The notes: generated by a model from the letters alone, not told the origin. Positions 18,641 through 29,525 are shown, counted from the first letter of the stretch. The stretch: 64,000 bases of DNA from Natrinema sp. SYSU A 869 (GCF_019879105.1 NZ_CP082249.1:2356001-2420000); one strand, 5' to 3'. A program made the numbers and translations.

Positions 18641-19930
18641 ATGACCGAAACCGAGTACCCCCCGATCAGCGAGCAGCTGGACGACCTCGAGGCCGCTCGC
18701 GAGGAGGGACGCCGGAAGATGGACTGGGCCGCCCAACACATGCCGATCTGCGAGCACGTTCGGAAGGAGTTCGTCGCAGAGCAGCCCTTCGCGGGCGAAC
18801 GCATCGGGATGGCGATGCACGTCGAAGCAAAGACGGCGATCCTCGTCGAGACGCTCGCGGAGGGCGGCGCTGAAGTGGCCGTTACCGGTTGTAATCCGCT
18901 CTCGACCCACGACGACGTGTCGGCGGCGCTCGATACACACGAAAACATCACCAGCTACGCCAAACGCGGTGTCGACGACGAGGAGTACTACGCCGCGATC
19001 GAGGCCGTCATCGCCCACGAACCGACGATCACTGTCGACGACGGGATGGATCTCGTCGCTGCGATTCACGAGGACTACCCCGAACTGATCGACGGCATCG
19101 TCGGCGGCGCGGAGGAGACGACTACCGGCGTTCACCGCCTGCGTGCCATGGACGCTGACGGCGCGCTCGACTATCCCGTCTTCGCGGTCAACGACACGCC
19201 AATGAAGCGCCTCTTCGACAACGTCCACGGGACCGGCGAGTCTTCGCTGGCCTCCATCGCGATGACCACGAACCTCTCATGGGCCGGCAAGAACGTCGTC
19301 GTCGCGGGCTACGGCTACTGCGGCAAGGGCGTCGTACAGAAGGCGTCGGGCCAGAACGCGAACGTCATCGTCACCGAAGTCGAGCCACGCCGCGCCCTCG
19401 AGGCCCACATGGAGGGATACGAGGTCATGCCAATGGCCGAGGCCGCCGAAGTGGGCGACGTCTTCCTGACGACGACCGGCAACCGGGACGTCATCGTCGA
19501 GGAACACTTCGAAAAGATGCAAGACGGTGTCTTGCTCGCCAACGCGGGCCACTTCGACATCGAGATCGACCTCGAGGCGCTCGACGATCTCGCAGTCGAC
19601 CGCTACGAAGCACGGGACGGCGTCGAGGCCTACGAGATGGCCGACGACCGCAAGCTGAACGTCATCGCCGAGGGCCGACTCGTCAACCTCGCCGCGCCCG
19701 TCTCGCTGGGCCACCCCGTCGAAGTGATGGACCAGAGCTTCGGCGTGCAGGCCGTCTGCGTGCGCGAAATGCTCGAGAACGGTGACGCCTACGACGCCGG
19801 CGTCCACGACGTCCCCGATGACCTCGACAAGGAGATCGCTGAGATCAAACTCGAGGCCGAGGGCGTCGACTTCGATTCACTGACCGAGACCCAACGCGAG
19901 TACATGGACTCCTGGGACCACGGTACATAG
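18641..19930 (+). CDS. ahcY: Adenosylhomocysteinase (SAH hydrolase)
   Basis: Converts S-adenosylhomocysteine to adenosine and homocysteine. The protein has 429 residues from ATG 18641; earlier in-frame starts are upstream of a run of low-supported sequence. The substrate-domain motif GCNPLSTHDDVSAAL is near residue 84, the NAD-binding loop GYGYCGKG near 223, and the C-terminal region ends in the short archaeal form (REYMDSWDHGT). The archaeal enzyme uses NAD as a tight cofactor. The deaminase at 15775 could draw from the same SAH pool. Confidence 0.95.
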   Translation: MTETEYPPISEQLDDLEAAREEGRRKMDWAAQHMPICEHVRKEFVAEQPFAGERIGMAMHVEAKTAILVETLAEGGAEVAVTGCNPLSTHDDVSAALDTHENITSYAKRGVDDEEYYAAIEAVIAHEPTITVDDGMDLVAAIHEDYPELIDGIVGGAEETTTGVHRLRAMDADGALDYPVFAVNDTPMKRLFDNVHGTGESSLASIAMTTNLSWAGKNVVVAGYGYCGKGVVQKASGQNANVIVTEVEPRRALEAHMEGYEVMPMAEAAEVGDVFLTTTGNRDVIVEEHFEKMQDGVLLANAGHFDIEIDLEALDDLAVDRYEARDGVEAYEMADDRKLNVIAEGRLVNLAAPVSLGHPVEVMDQSFGVQAVCVREMLENGDAYDAGVHDVPDDLDKEIAEIKLEAEGVDFDSLTETQREYMDSWDHGT

Positions 19931-20032
19931 GCACTCACAGCGGTCTTCCCGTCGAATCGGTCGGTAGCAGTAATAGACTACCAATCCGAATCAGTTTCTG
20001 CGGATCGTCGACAGCTGGCCCCCACTCACGAT

Positions 20033-20851
20033 TCAGTTCCCGGTGTCGTCGCTCCCATTGACCTCCTCGATCGCGAACACGAGGCTCCCGTCCTCGAGCC
20101 CGCCGAGGCGAACCCGCGCCGCGAACGTCGTCCCTGTTTTTCGCTGACCGGTACAGCTCCCGGTCCACCGCCATCCCTCCACGACGGTCGGAATCGCGGT
20201 CGACTCGAGGTTCTCGACGGCGTCATCGGTGAACAGTTCCTGCCAGGGTGTGCCGGCGATGGCGTCGTGCTCGTAGCCGAACTGCATCGCGAATGCGCGG
20301 CTTGCAAACTGGATGTCGTCGGAATCGACGATGGCGATGGCGTCCCCGGCGAACTCGATGCTCGCCAGTGACCGTCGCGAGAGGGCGGTCAGCCGGTGGC
20401 GCTCGAGGAGGTCGTGGACGCGGTCGGCGAGCCGAGTGCGCGTCTCCTCCCGTTCGATCACCGCGGTCCAGTCGTACGACCGGACTGTGTTCGCGAGTTC
20501 GGGCGTCCGTTCGCCCGCGAGGACGACGATCGGTAGATCCGGCGCAGTAGCCCTAATCGTCTCGAGGCGGTCGTCCAGCGTTTCGATGTCGGTGCCGTTC
20601 CGCGCTGGCGTCTCTGCACTTGCTGCCGTCCGTGGCAACGAAACGACGAGACAGTCGATTTCGTCGGTCTTGTGCCGCTCTACAGTGTCCGCGAGCGTCG
20701 AAACCGTCTCGACGGTGAGATCGGCCTCGTCGTCGGTGAACGCTCGCTCGATGCGGTCGCGTGTTCCGTCCCCGCCGACGGCCAGGACGGTCAGCCGTGT
20801 CGGCCGCGTTCGAACGGTCGGCTCGGCAACTGCGGTGGTGGGTGCTAACAT
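20033..20851 (-). CDS. Response-regulator-like plus PAS domain protein
   Basis: A 272-residue protein. Residues about 20-145 resemble a receiver domain (LTVLAVGGDGTRDRIERAF, then IDCLVVSLPR and LPIVVLAGERT), but the usual acidic cluster and the phospho-acceptor Asp are weak, so it may be a degenerate receiver. Residues 155-260 form a PAS domain (IEFAGDAIAIVDSDDIQFASRAFAMQFGYEHDAIAGTPWQELF). No kinase or DNA-binding domain follows. ATG 20851 was chosen over the alternative start one codon upstream. It lies near a HalOD1 protein and a large PAS sensor, suggesting a signalling cluster. Confidence 0.75.
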   Translation of the reverse strand: MLAPTTAVAEPTVRTRPTRLTVLAVGGDGTRDRIERAFTDDEADLTVETVSTLADTVERHKTDEIDCLVVSLPRTAASAETPARNGTDIETLDDRLETIRATAPDLPIVVLAGERTPELANTVRSYDWTAVIEREETRTRLADRVHDLLERHRLTALSRRSLASIEFAGDAIAIVDSDDIQFASRAFAMQFGYEHDAIAGTPWQELFTDDAVENLESTAIPTVVEGWRWTGSCTGQRKTGTTFAARVRLGGLEDGSLVFAIEEVNGSDDTGN

Positions 20852-20971
20852 CAATAGCGCCTCCGTTCGGTAGTCAACCGGCGAGACTGTCGTTGCTCGT
20901 GGCGACTGGAGACGACGATCCGTCCGCTCGAGTCGCCACTGGCTGTCGTCGTAGTCGTCTGAAGCCGCCGA

Positions 20972-21229
20972 CTATCGACTGTCATGGACTGTCCCGTCAA
21001 CTGTGACGGTGCCGTCGCTTCGAACTCCGACGAGCAAGCCGTCGTACTCGAATTCGACGCTGATATCGGCAGTCGAGTCTGGCTGGAAGAGCTGATCCAG
21101 CGCCTCGGGATCCACCGCGTTGTACAGCGGCTCGAGTTCGTGTGCATCGGTGTTGGTCTCGTCCGCGAGCGCCTCGACGACTCGCAGACTGATCGAATCG
21201 CTGTGGTAATCTAGTGTGGTTCCAGTCAT
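20972..21229 (-). CDS. HalOD1 output-domain protein
   Basis: An 85-residue protein that is almost entirely a HalOD1 (halobacterial output domain 1). The pattern is SLRVVEALADETNTDAHELEPLYNAVDPEALDQLF, then a beta-rich VEFEYDGLLVGVRSDGTVTV. The family is usually found alone or on response regulators in haloarchaea, with unknown molecular output. It faces the large sensor gene at 21500. A second HalOD1 protein is at 32978-33295. Confidence 0.83.
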   Translation of the reverse strand: MTGTTLDYHSDSISLRVVEALADETNTDAHELEPLYNAVDPEALDQLFQPDSTADISVEFEYDGLLVGVRSDGTVTVDGTVHDSR

Positions 21230-21271
21230 CTTGAGTAGAGAAACGTGACCGACCGGTATCCGCTTGCTCGT

Positions 21272-21318
21272 TATACACGTTATTTCAAGTCGGACGCGAC
21301 ACTACGTGTATAGTGTCG
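21272..21318. promoter_or_regulatory. Two overlapping inverted repeats in a divergent promoter
   Basis: TATACACG (21272-21279) is repeated inverted as CGTGTATA (21305-21312). A second dyad, CGACACTA (21297-21304) with TAGTGTCG (21311-21318), shares the central bases. The region divides the HalOD1 gene from the large sensor gene. The dyads exclude each other, so they may be alternative protein sites. Confidence 0.4.
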
Positions 21319-21499
21319 GGGTGAATCGCCGGGACATCGCGTTTGATCCCTGCAGACTCGGCGATATGAGCGACAGTGGTCGACCCCGTTGGGGCCGCGC
21401 GGCGACGAGTAGCTTCACCGATGGGAATGAACTATATTTCTACCGAATCAAATCGGAAGTAACCGCGCGTATCATTGGTAGTCGTTCCATAGGTGGGAC

Positions 21500-24400
21500 A
21501 TGGTCGTTGCCTCGGTCCACACTGGAATGTTCGCAGGTGCTACACGGGAGACGGTCGCAGTAGCGCTCGGGGCGATCGGCATGCTAGGAAGTATCATGAG
21601 CGGAGTAGGGCTCCCTGACCTCGCGACGGTCGGGCCTGGACTGGGGCTGGAACCCGGACTGTTCGTTCTCGGACTCGCCGCACGGAGCAGCTCCGATCGG
21701 CCGAACGATATCGAACGGCTGACCGACGAACTCCGTCAGTTCGTTTCGCGAATCGACGGCGACGCGCCCGCGTCGTTCGCCGACGAAACCGGTGACGGAG
21801 CCGCGGATGTCGACGAGCCCGTCGACTTCACTATCGACCGGGACGACGAGATCGGCCAGTTGTCCGAGGTCGTCGACGAACTGGCGGCGACAGTGCGCGA
21901 ACGGGAGCGCCAACGCGCGGAGAGCGAACGCTACCGTCAGGAGCTATACCGGATCACATCGGACCCGGACCTTCAGGACGAGGCGAAGATTCGCCGACTG
22001 CTCGAGATCGGCCGCGAACGGCTGGGTGTCGAGACGGGACTTGTCTCCCGGATCGACGAGTCGGCCGACCGGTACGAGATCGAGATGGCGGTCGGTCACG
22101 AGAGCGACCTGGAGGGAACGGAACTCGATCTGTCGACGAGCTACTGCCGGACCACTATCACGTCGGACGACGTGCTGGGGATCTACGACGCGGCGACGAC
22201 GGAGGGGAGAGTCGCCCAGCCGACACCGAACTCGGCGTCAGTTGCTACGTCGGCGGAAAGCTCGAGGTCGACGGAGAACTCTACGGGACGGTCTGCTTCC
22301 TGAGCCGCGATTCCCGGGAGCGGCCGTTCACGCCGGCCGAAAAGTCGTTCGTCGATCTGATACGCCGCTGGATCAGCCGATCGTTCGAACGGCAGGCATC
22401 CGTTCGGACGATCCAGGAGCGGGAACGCCGCCTCGAGCAGGCACGGGCGTTCACCGACGAGATGCTCGATGCCGTCGACGATGTCGTCTATCTCCTCGGC
22501 GACGACGGCAAGATACAGCGCTGGAACAAGAGCCTCTGTGAGGTGACGGGCTACTCGGACGACGAGATCAGCGAGATGCACGCAGCGGAGTTCTTCGATG
22601 AATCCGATCATCAACTGATCTCGAACGCCATCGCGAATTCGATCGAGACGGCTGACACCCGAACCGAAGCGGCGCTCCGGACGAAGTCAGGCGAGCTGAT
22701 TCCCTACGAGTTCGTTGCCTCGCCGCTCGAGGATCCGGCGGGCGAGACGGTCCTCACCGGCGTCGGTCGCGACATCAGCGACCGAAAGGAAAAGGAGCGA
22801 CGGCTCGAGCGCCAGAAGACCTTCATGAACGACGTTTGGGACGCATTAGACGACGTGTTTTACATCCTCGACGAGGACGGGGATCTCCGGCGTTGGAACG
22901 AGACGCTGGTCGAGGTAACGGGCTACTCGGATGACGAAATCGAAGCGATGCACGCCCTGGAGCTCTTTGATGACACGAACCGGCCGGTGATCCGGAACTC
23001 GATCGAGGAGGCGTTCGAGACGGGTGAGACGCGCGCCGAGGCCGAATTACGAACGAAATCGGGCGAGCAGATCCCCTACGAGTTCATCGCGTCGGTACTC
23101 GAGGACCCCGACGGAAATCCGGTCGAGGTCGGGATCGGTCGGGATATCACCGACCGTACGGAAACGGAACGCCGGCTTCGCGAGCGCGAGGCCCGCCTCG
23201 AACGAACCACGCGGTTGCTCGAGCAGTCCCAGCGGCTGGCAGACGTCGGTGCCTGGGAACTCGACGTGACCGAGACGCCGTACGAGCCCCGGTGGACCGA
23301 CGAGATCAACCGAATCCATGGCTTGTCGCCCGATGAGGAGATCGATCTGGAACGGGCACTCGAGTTCTACCATCCGGCGGATCGCCCGCGGATCGAGGAG
23401 GCGATCGAGCGCGCGATCGAAGACGGCGAATCGTACGACATGGAGGCTCGCTTACTCTCGGACGAGGACGACCTGCGATGGATTCGCACCATCGGCAAAC
23501 CCGTCGAAGAAAACGGCGACCTAATCAAAATCCGAGGCTCGTTTCAGGACATCACCGACCGCAAGCAGCGCGAACGCGAACTCGAGCGCACCGAGACAAT
23601 CATTCAGGCACTCGATGAACTGGTGTACACGCTCGACGCGGAGGGAAACTTCCGCTTTCTCAACGATGCGAGCGCCGCTATCGTCGGCTACGATCCCGAG
23701 GACCTGATCGGCGAGCACGTCTCGACGGTGATGGTTCCCGCCGATCTCGAGATCGCACAGGACCAGATCCGGGAATTGCTCCGCGCCGACGAGCCGTCCC
23801 GAACGTTCGATATGGGACTCGAGACCGTCGACGGCGACGTGATCGACGCGGAGAACCATATGGCGCTGTTGCCGATGTCGGACGGCGAATTCGCCGGGAC
23901 TGCGGGCGTCATCCGTGACATTAGCGGGCGTAAGGAGCGCGAACGCGAACTCGAGCGGACGACGGAACTGCTCAAGCAGGCCGAACGGATCGCCAGAATC
24001 GGCGGGTGGGAGCTCAATATCAGCGACGATTCGCGGGAGGTGACCCTGACGGACGGTCTCCGTCGCCTGTACGATCTCCCACTGGACGTGCCGGTCGATC
24101 CCGACCTGGCGTCTTCTTTTCCCCACCCGAACGATCGAGCGGCCGTCCTCGAAACCGTCGACACGGCCCTCGAGACCGGCGAGAGCTACGAGATGGAACA
24201 CCGTATGCGGACGGCCGAGGGAAACGAACGGTGGGTCCACTCTATCGGCGAACCCGTTTGGTCGGACGGCGAGGGACACCGTCCCGCTGGCAGCCGGTCG
24301 CAATCCGATGACGACATCATTGGCGTCCGCGGGACGATTCAGGATATCACCGACCACAAGGAGCGCGAACTGGCACTCGAGTCGCTCCACGACGCGGCAC

Positions 24401-26085
24401 GCGATTTGCTCGGGAACGACACCGAACAGGAGGTGGCGGAGCTGGTCGTCGAGACGGCAAACGAGGTGCTCGAGGCATCGGGCGCAGCCGTCTATCATCT
24501 CGATCCCGACGTGAACCGACTCGATCCCATCGCATACACGGACGGCTTTGCGACGCTCTGTGACGGTGCGCCGTCAGTCGCCGTCGGTGACAGCGACTCC
24601 ATCCTCTGGAACGCCTACGTGACAGGGACGGGGACCGTGGTCGACGAGCCGGCGTCGTTCGATCGGTCGCAGGTCTTCGGTCCGACCGTCGAGAGCGGAA
24701 TCGTCGTTCCGATCGGCGACCACGGCGTCTTCGTGGTCGCGTCGGGTGAGAAGTCGATCGACGCCGACGCTCGGCGACTGATCGAGACGCTCGTCGCCAC
24801 GACCGAGGCCGCGTTTGACCGCCTCGAGAGTGAGGCCAGTCTTCGCGAGCGGGAAGCGGAACTCGAGGAACGGAACCGGCGGCTCAACCGCCAGATCGAG
24901 AGTACGGAACTCATCAGACGGATCGACCAGTTGCTCATCGGAGCCGACAGCCGCGAGGAAATCGAGCGAACCGTCCCCGAACGGCTACTCGAGGCCGAGA
25001 ACGTCGCGTTCGCGTGGATCGGTGCGCTCGACGCCAGCGGCACGCAACTCGAGCCCCGTGCTTGGGCCGGGCAGCAACAGGCGTATCTGGACGACGTGTC
25101 GCTCGCGTACGACGCATCCGCAGAGCCGGCCGTCCGGACTGTGCGGAGCGAAACGACAACGGTCGTCTCGAACGTCGTCGAGGGGTTGCAGGGCGAGGGG
25201 TGGCGGCGACACGCACTGGATTCCGGGTTCCAGTCGGTCATCAGCGTCCCGCTTTCCTACGCGGAGTACACCTACGGCGTTCTCACCGTGTACGCCGACG
25301 AACCGGACGCGTTCGGCGACCTCGAGCGGACGGTGATGACGGAACTCGGCGAGGGAATCGCGAACGCGGTCACTGCGGTGAAAACCCGAGAAGCGCTGCA
25401 CGCCGAGACGCTGCTCGAACTCACGCTCCAAATCGAGGACATGGATGACCTCTTCTCCCGAATCGCGACGGCGACGGGGGCCCGCGTTGAGTACGGTGGG
25501 CTCGGCTCTCACTCCGCCGATGAGGCGCTGCTGTTCTTCGAAACCAGCGGCGTCCCGGCCGCCGACGTACGGGCGGTCCTCGCGGATCTCGTCTCGATCA
25601 CCGAGTACCGCCTCCTCAGCGAGACGGACGGAACCTGTCGCTTCGAGGCGACCGTCGCCGGCGACGTCGTCGCCTCACAGCTGGTCCGTCACGGTGCCAG
25701 CCCGCGCTCGATGCACGCCACCAGCGACGGCATGGAGGTCACCGTCGACGTTCCCACGGGAACCGACGTTCGCGAGTTTATCGAGACGCTTCAGGACCAG
25801 TACGCAACCGTCGAACTGCAGGCCCGCCGCCACGTCGAGCGCTCGATGGAGACCCGAAGCGAACTCGTGACATCACTGTTCGACGTCCTCACCGACCGGC
25901 AACTCGAGGTGTTGCGGACTGCCTACTTCGCGGGCTTCTTCGACTGGCCCCGGGAGAGCACCGGCGAGGAAATCGCCGCCATGCTCGACGTGACGCAGCC
26001 GACGGTCAACCGACACTTGCGGATCGGCCAGCAGCGGCTGCTGGCACAGCTGTTCGAGGACGAGATGCCGTCGACCACGGAGTGA
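21500..26085 (+). CDS. Large PAS/GAF sensor with Bat-type HTH (frame change)
   Basis: About 1,528 residues when one missing base is restored near 22205-22225. The N-terminus has two weak hydrophobic segments (~20-60), then a coiled-coil/HAMP-like stretch and a GAF domain whose end is in the next frame (DTELGVSCYVGGKLEVDGELYGTVCF). Five PAS domains follow at about 22460-24370; A and B are near duplicates, as are C and E. Two more GAF domains lie at 24370-25400, then a BAT domain and an HTH_10 motif (FDVLTDRQLEVLRTAYFAGFF, 25870-26050). There is no histidine kinase domain, so signals would act directly on transcription. Its targets are unknown. Confidence 0.85.
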
Positions 26086-26167
26086 GGCCGTTCGAGACGG
26101 GTCTGCTGTCGCCCGACCCGTTTCGGAGAGAGGAACGCCCAAGGGGCCGGTGGTCGTATCCCCGTCC

Positions 26168-26980
26168 ATGGAAACATCCGACCGGCAGCGTCAGGACGGG
26201 CCACTTCGATCGACACTCGTCGCCGTCGGGTTGACGGCTTTCGGCCTTCTCGCCGCGAATATGGCTACGCTTCCGGCCTTCGCGCTCGATCCGTCGCTGA
26301 TCGAGTCGCCGGCGGACGCGTCGATTACCGCCCGAACGGTGTTCATGATCCTGAACTTCCTCGGATTCGCCCTCGCTGGCGGGCTCTATCTCGCCGTGAC
26401 CGACCGCGGCTGGTCGTACGTCGACCTGCGGGCCCCGACGAAACGGGGGTGGACGTATGTCTTCGGTGGTATCGTCGGCACCATCGTGTTCTACATCCTC
26501 GTCAATCTCGTCGTTCAGTCGCTCTCCCTGCCGTCAGCGGACAATCAGGTCATGTCGCTTATCGACAACGACCCACAGATGGTGCTGATCATGATCGGCA
26601 TCGTCTTCTTCTTCAATGCGCCGGCCGAGGAGTTCCTCTTCCGGAACGTCGTCCAGAAGCGCCTCTACGACGCCTTCAGCCGGTCGAACGCGATCATCAT
26701 CGCCAGTGCAATCTTCGCACTCGTCCACCTGCTATCGTATGCCCTAGTGTCCGGGTCACTGCTCGCAACTGTCGTCCCCATCGTCGTCATCTTCGGTGGC
26801 GCGATCATCTTCGGCTATCTCTATGCCAAAACGGACAACCTCTTTGTTCCGATCGCCGCTCACGCCGCGTTCAACGCCCTCCAGTTTGGCCTGCTCTACA
26901 TCGCACTGCAGTACGATATCGAGGAGCCGGAGGCCGCCACGTCGCTGCTGGTTGACTTCGTCGGGACCGCCCTCCTGTAA
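26168..26980 (+). CDS. CPBP family intramembrane glutamic endopeptidase
   Basis: A 270-residue integral membrane protein of the CPBP/Abi family. The proposed catalytic motifs are EEFLFR (EExxxR type) near residue 156, His in FALVHLLSY near 184, and HAAFN near 234. About seven hydrophobic segments start at residue ~12. ATG 26168 was chosen; a GTG lies 18 bases upstream. CPBP proteins are often linked to prenyl-protein processing or bacteriocin immunity in bacteria, but the archaeal roles are unclear. It follows the sensor after 82 bp. Confidence 0.88.
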   Translation: METSDRQRQDGPLRSTLVAVGLTAFGLLAANMATLPAFALDPSLIESPADASITARTVFMILNFLGFALAGGLYLAVTDRGWSYVDLRAPTKRGWTYVFGGIVGTIVFYILVNLVVQSLSLPSADNQVMSLIDNDPQMVLIMIGIVFFFNAPAEEFLFRNVVQKRLYDAFSRSNAIIIASAIFALVHLLSYALVSGSLLATVVPIVVIFGGAIIFGYLYAKTDNLFVPIAAHAAFNALQFGLLYIALQYDIEEPEAATSLLVDFVGTALL

Positions 26981-27036
26981 TCGCACACTGGAATCGGGTC
27001 CGATCCTTTAATATCGCCGGACTGTGAGGGAGTGAT

Positions 27037-27555
27037 ATGTCCCAGGCGAAGGGCGACCGCCGCGAGCGGGAACTCGTCAACGAACTCGACGAGGCCGGCT
27101 TCGCGGTGATGCGCGCGCCCGCGAGCGGCTCCGCGACTGAACGCGAACTCCCCGACGTGCTCGCCGGCGACGGCGAGCAGTTCTACGCGATCGAGGCGAA
27201 ATCGAGTTCGGGCGATCCGATCTACCTCACCGGCGAGGAAGTCGAGGCGCTGACCTTCTTCGCCCGAAACTTCGGCGCGAAACCCCGGATCGGCGTCCGC
27301 TTCGACCGCGAGGACTGGTACTTCTTCCATCCCGGCGACCTCTACGTCACCGACGGCGGTAACTACCGTGTTAAGAAGGAAACGGCGCTGGCAGACGGGA
27401 CCGACTTCCCCGAGTTCACCGGCCGCTCCGAGAAGGTCACGTTAGCGGACGTCGGCGACGGCGACGACGGCCCTGACGAAGAGATCGTTCGAGTCCTGAA
27501 TGCGGTCGAGCAAGGCGTCATGGAGATTGACGAAGCCGCGGCCCTGCTCGAGTGA
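27037..27555 (+). CDS. hjc: Holliday junction resolvase Hjc
   Basis: Archaeal endonuclease that cuts four-way DNA junctions in recombination. The 172-residue protein begins [25 protein letters not shown] and has the catalytic Glu of the ERELVNEL helix, the Asp of ELPDVLAG, and E-x-K in IEAKSS, all conserved in the Hjc nuclease fold. The C-terminal ~45 residues are a halophilic acidic extension that is longer than in other archaea. ATG 27037 follows a TATA-like run (CCTTTAATATC) about 25-30 bp before it. Confidence 0.93.
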   Translation: MSQAKGDRRERELVNELDEAGFAVMRAPASGSATERELPDVLAGDGEQFYAIEAKSSSGDPIYLTGEEVEALTFFARNFGAKPRIGVRFDREDWYFFHPGDLYVTDGGNYRVKKETALADGTDFPEFTGRSEKVTLADVGDGDDGPDEEIVRVLNAVEQGVMEIDEAAALLE

Positions 27556-27666
27556 GGCCGCGCGACGCGGTCCAGTGTAGCGCAGAAATAACCTCGCCCG
27601 CGCTCGAGCCGGTCGTTCCCGTCTTCTAACCGGTTAATTTATTGGCGGTAGTTGGAATTCCTACGT

Positions 27667-29205
27667 ATGTCGACGGAAACCGGATGGGGGTCTCCGGTCG
27701 TCAACGTCGTTTCGGTCGCGGCGTACGCACTGACGACGATCGGGGTGGCTGCGATCGGCTGGTTCGTGACAGTTTTCCTGTGGGGGATCGCGATCGGTCC
27801 CGATTCCGCGCTGGCCGCGGCGACCGCGATCGCCGTCGTTCCCGTGCTCGCGCTCGGCTACGTCGCAGTCTCGATGGAGGGGAGCCCCACACTGTCGATG
27901 GCCGCCTATGTAATCTGTCTCGCGGGTGCGGCGGCCGCTTTCCTCGCGGCCGTCTGGGCGACGGTGTTTCTGTTCGTCGTGATCCCGCTCGGGTTCGATA
28001 CCGCAGCGACCGCGGCGGGGCTCGTCACGCTCGCGTTGGCGGCCGCCGTCGCGGCGGTCTCGGTGGCGGCGGTCACCGCGGTCGGGAAGTCGACGGATTG
28101 GACGCTCGTGTTCCGAATGGCCGTCGCGATACTCCTGCTCGTCCTCATCACGATCGGCTTTCTCGCCGCGATCTGGCTCGTCGCGTTCGTCCTGTCTACC
28201 CTCCTCGTCGGGCCGGTCCTCGGGGTGTACGTGGCTGGCGGGATCACCGTCCTCGCGACAGTCGTCCTCGGCTACCACGAGTACACGCAGGTCGAGTCCA
28301 TCGAGCAGCGGGCGGACGCGACGCCGACGTCCGCCGCCGACCTACCTGGAATCCACGCGACGACGACGAAGGTCGCCACCCAGCTCGGCGTCCCGATGCC
28401 GACGATTGCTATCTCCGAAACGCACGCCCCCGAGGCGATGGTCGTCGGGTTCCGACCGAGCGACACGCACCTTATCCTTTCCTATGGTGCCGTCACGGCG
28501 CTCACCGACGCCGAACTCGAGGCGGTCATCGCTCACGAACTCGCCCACGTGGCGAACAGGGATGCGATGGTGATGACTGCCGTCTCGGCACCGGTCGTCC
28601 TCGCCGACGGCCTGCGAGCGCGGGTGCGCGACGACCTGTTACTACACGGCGGTCGGGAGTGGGACGAAGACGAGTGGAAGCCGCCCGCGGAGACGCCCGA
28701 TCCGGACGGAGAGTGGGGTGACGACGAAATCTTCGGCCCCGACGACGAGTGGCGAGCGATGACTCTTTCGCCGAATTCAGACGACGATGACAACGCGAAC
28801 GAGAGCGACGGCTGGCTCCTCAGTTTAGTCCTCTTCATCATCGCGACCGTGGCGTGGCTCATCAGCCGAGCGATTACTGCCGTCCTCTCGCGGGCCAGGG
28901 AGACAGCCGCAGATCGCACCGCCGTCGAGGTGACCGGATCGCCGGCCGCCCTCGCTGGCGCACTCCGGGCACTCGACGACCGCATCACGCAGATGCCGAC
29001 CCGCGATCTCCGCGAGGTCGCGAGCGTCTCCTCGCTGTCGATCCTACCCCTCGAGCCGATGGCGACCGACCCGGGCGACCCCGATTCAGTCCTCGGGAGG
29101 GCTCGAAATCGGCTCCACCGGCTTCGCGTCCGGTTGTTCCGGTCGCATCCGCCGACCGAGCAGCGACTCGCCGAACTCGAGGCCCTCGAGCGGGAGCGCC
29201 GCTGA
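27667..29205 (+). CDS. M48 family (HtpX-like) membrane metalloprotease
   Basis: A 512-residue zinc protease. The N-terminal ~210 residues contain about six hydrophobic segments. The active site is HELAH (IAHELAHVANRD, near residue 292), with the distal metal ligand Glu probably in ARETAADRTAVEVTG near residue 411, as in HtpX/Ste24 families. An acidic linker separates the HExxH region from the final TM segment (LLSLVLFIIATVAWLI). Membrane quality control is the usual role of HtpX; here it is inferred. ATG 27667 fits better than the upstream TTG. Confidence 0.88.
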   Translation: MSTETGWGSPVVNVVSVAAYALTTIGVAAIGWFVTVFLWGIAIGPDSALAAATAIAVVPVLALGYVAVSMEGSPTLSMAAYVICLAGAAAAFLAAVWATVFLFVVIPLGFDTAATAAGLVTLALAAAVAAVSVAAVTAVGKSTDWTLVFRMAVAILLLVLITIGFLAAIWLVAFVLSTLLVGPVLGVYVAGGITVLATVVLGYHEYTQVESIEQRADATPTSAADLPGIHATTTKVATQLGVPMPTIAISETHAPEAMVVGFRPSDTHLILSYGAVTALTDAELEAVIAHELAHVANRDAMVMTAVSAPVVLADGLRARVRDDLLLHGGREWDEDEWKPPAETPDPDGEWGDDEIFGPDDEWRAMTLSPNSDDDDNANESDGWLLSLVLFIIATVAWLISRAITAVLSRARETAADRTAVEVTGSPAALAGALRALDDRITQMPTRDLREVASVSSLSILPLEPMATDPGDPDSVLGRARNRLHRLRVRLFRSHPPTEQRLAELEALERERR

Positions 29206-29318
29206 CCGGTCGATCGATGACGGCGAGTTGGAACCCCCTGAAGAAGACCCGTCTCGGCTTCCGACGGAGCTCGCGCTCGAAGACAACACTTACGTTCATT
29301 ATTCTATTCTGACACTGT

Positions 29319-29486
29319 ATGAACGAATCAGCTATCGTCGGCCGCCTGAATCTCATCATCGTGCTCCTGGCGCTCATCATCGTACTATTGCTATGGCCAC
29401 TCCTACCGATACTGCTGTTTTACGGGGTTGTCGTCCTCTTTTTTGCTCTTCTCGCTGCGCTGGTCTGGGCGTTGGTCCAATCGTAG
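29319..29486 (+). CDS. 55-residue hydrophobic membrane protein
   Basis: An ATG at 29319 opens a 56-codon frame ending TAG at 29486. Residues 9-36 (RLNLIIVLLALIIVLLLWPL) and 37-52 form one or two TM segments, flanked by a hydrophilic start (MNESAIVGR) and the end LVQS. An AT-rich stretch (TTATTCTATTC) precedes it at about 29298-29309, the expected TATA distance. Small membrane proteins of this kind are common in haloarchaea, but I recognise no family. Confidence 0.55.
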   Translation: MNESAIVGRLNLIIVLLALIIVLLLWPLLPILLFYGVVVLFFALLAALVWALVQS

Positions 29487-29525
29487 TAAATACGGCGATG
29501 AAGAAATCGCGTTGTGTGTTGACAA

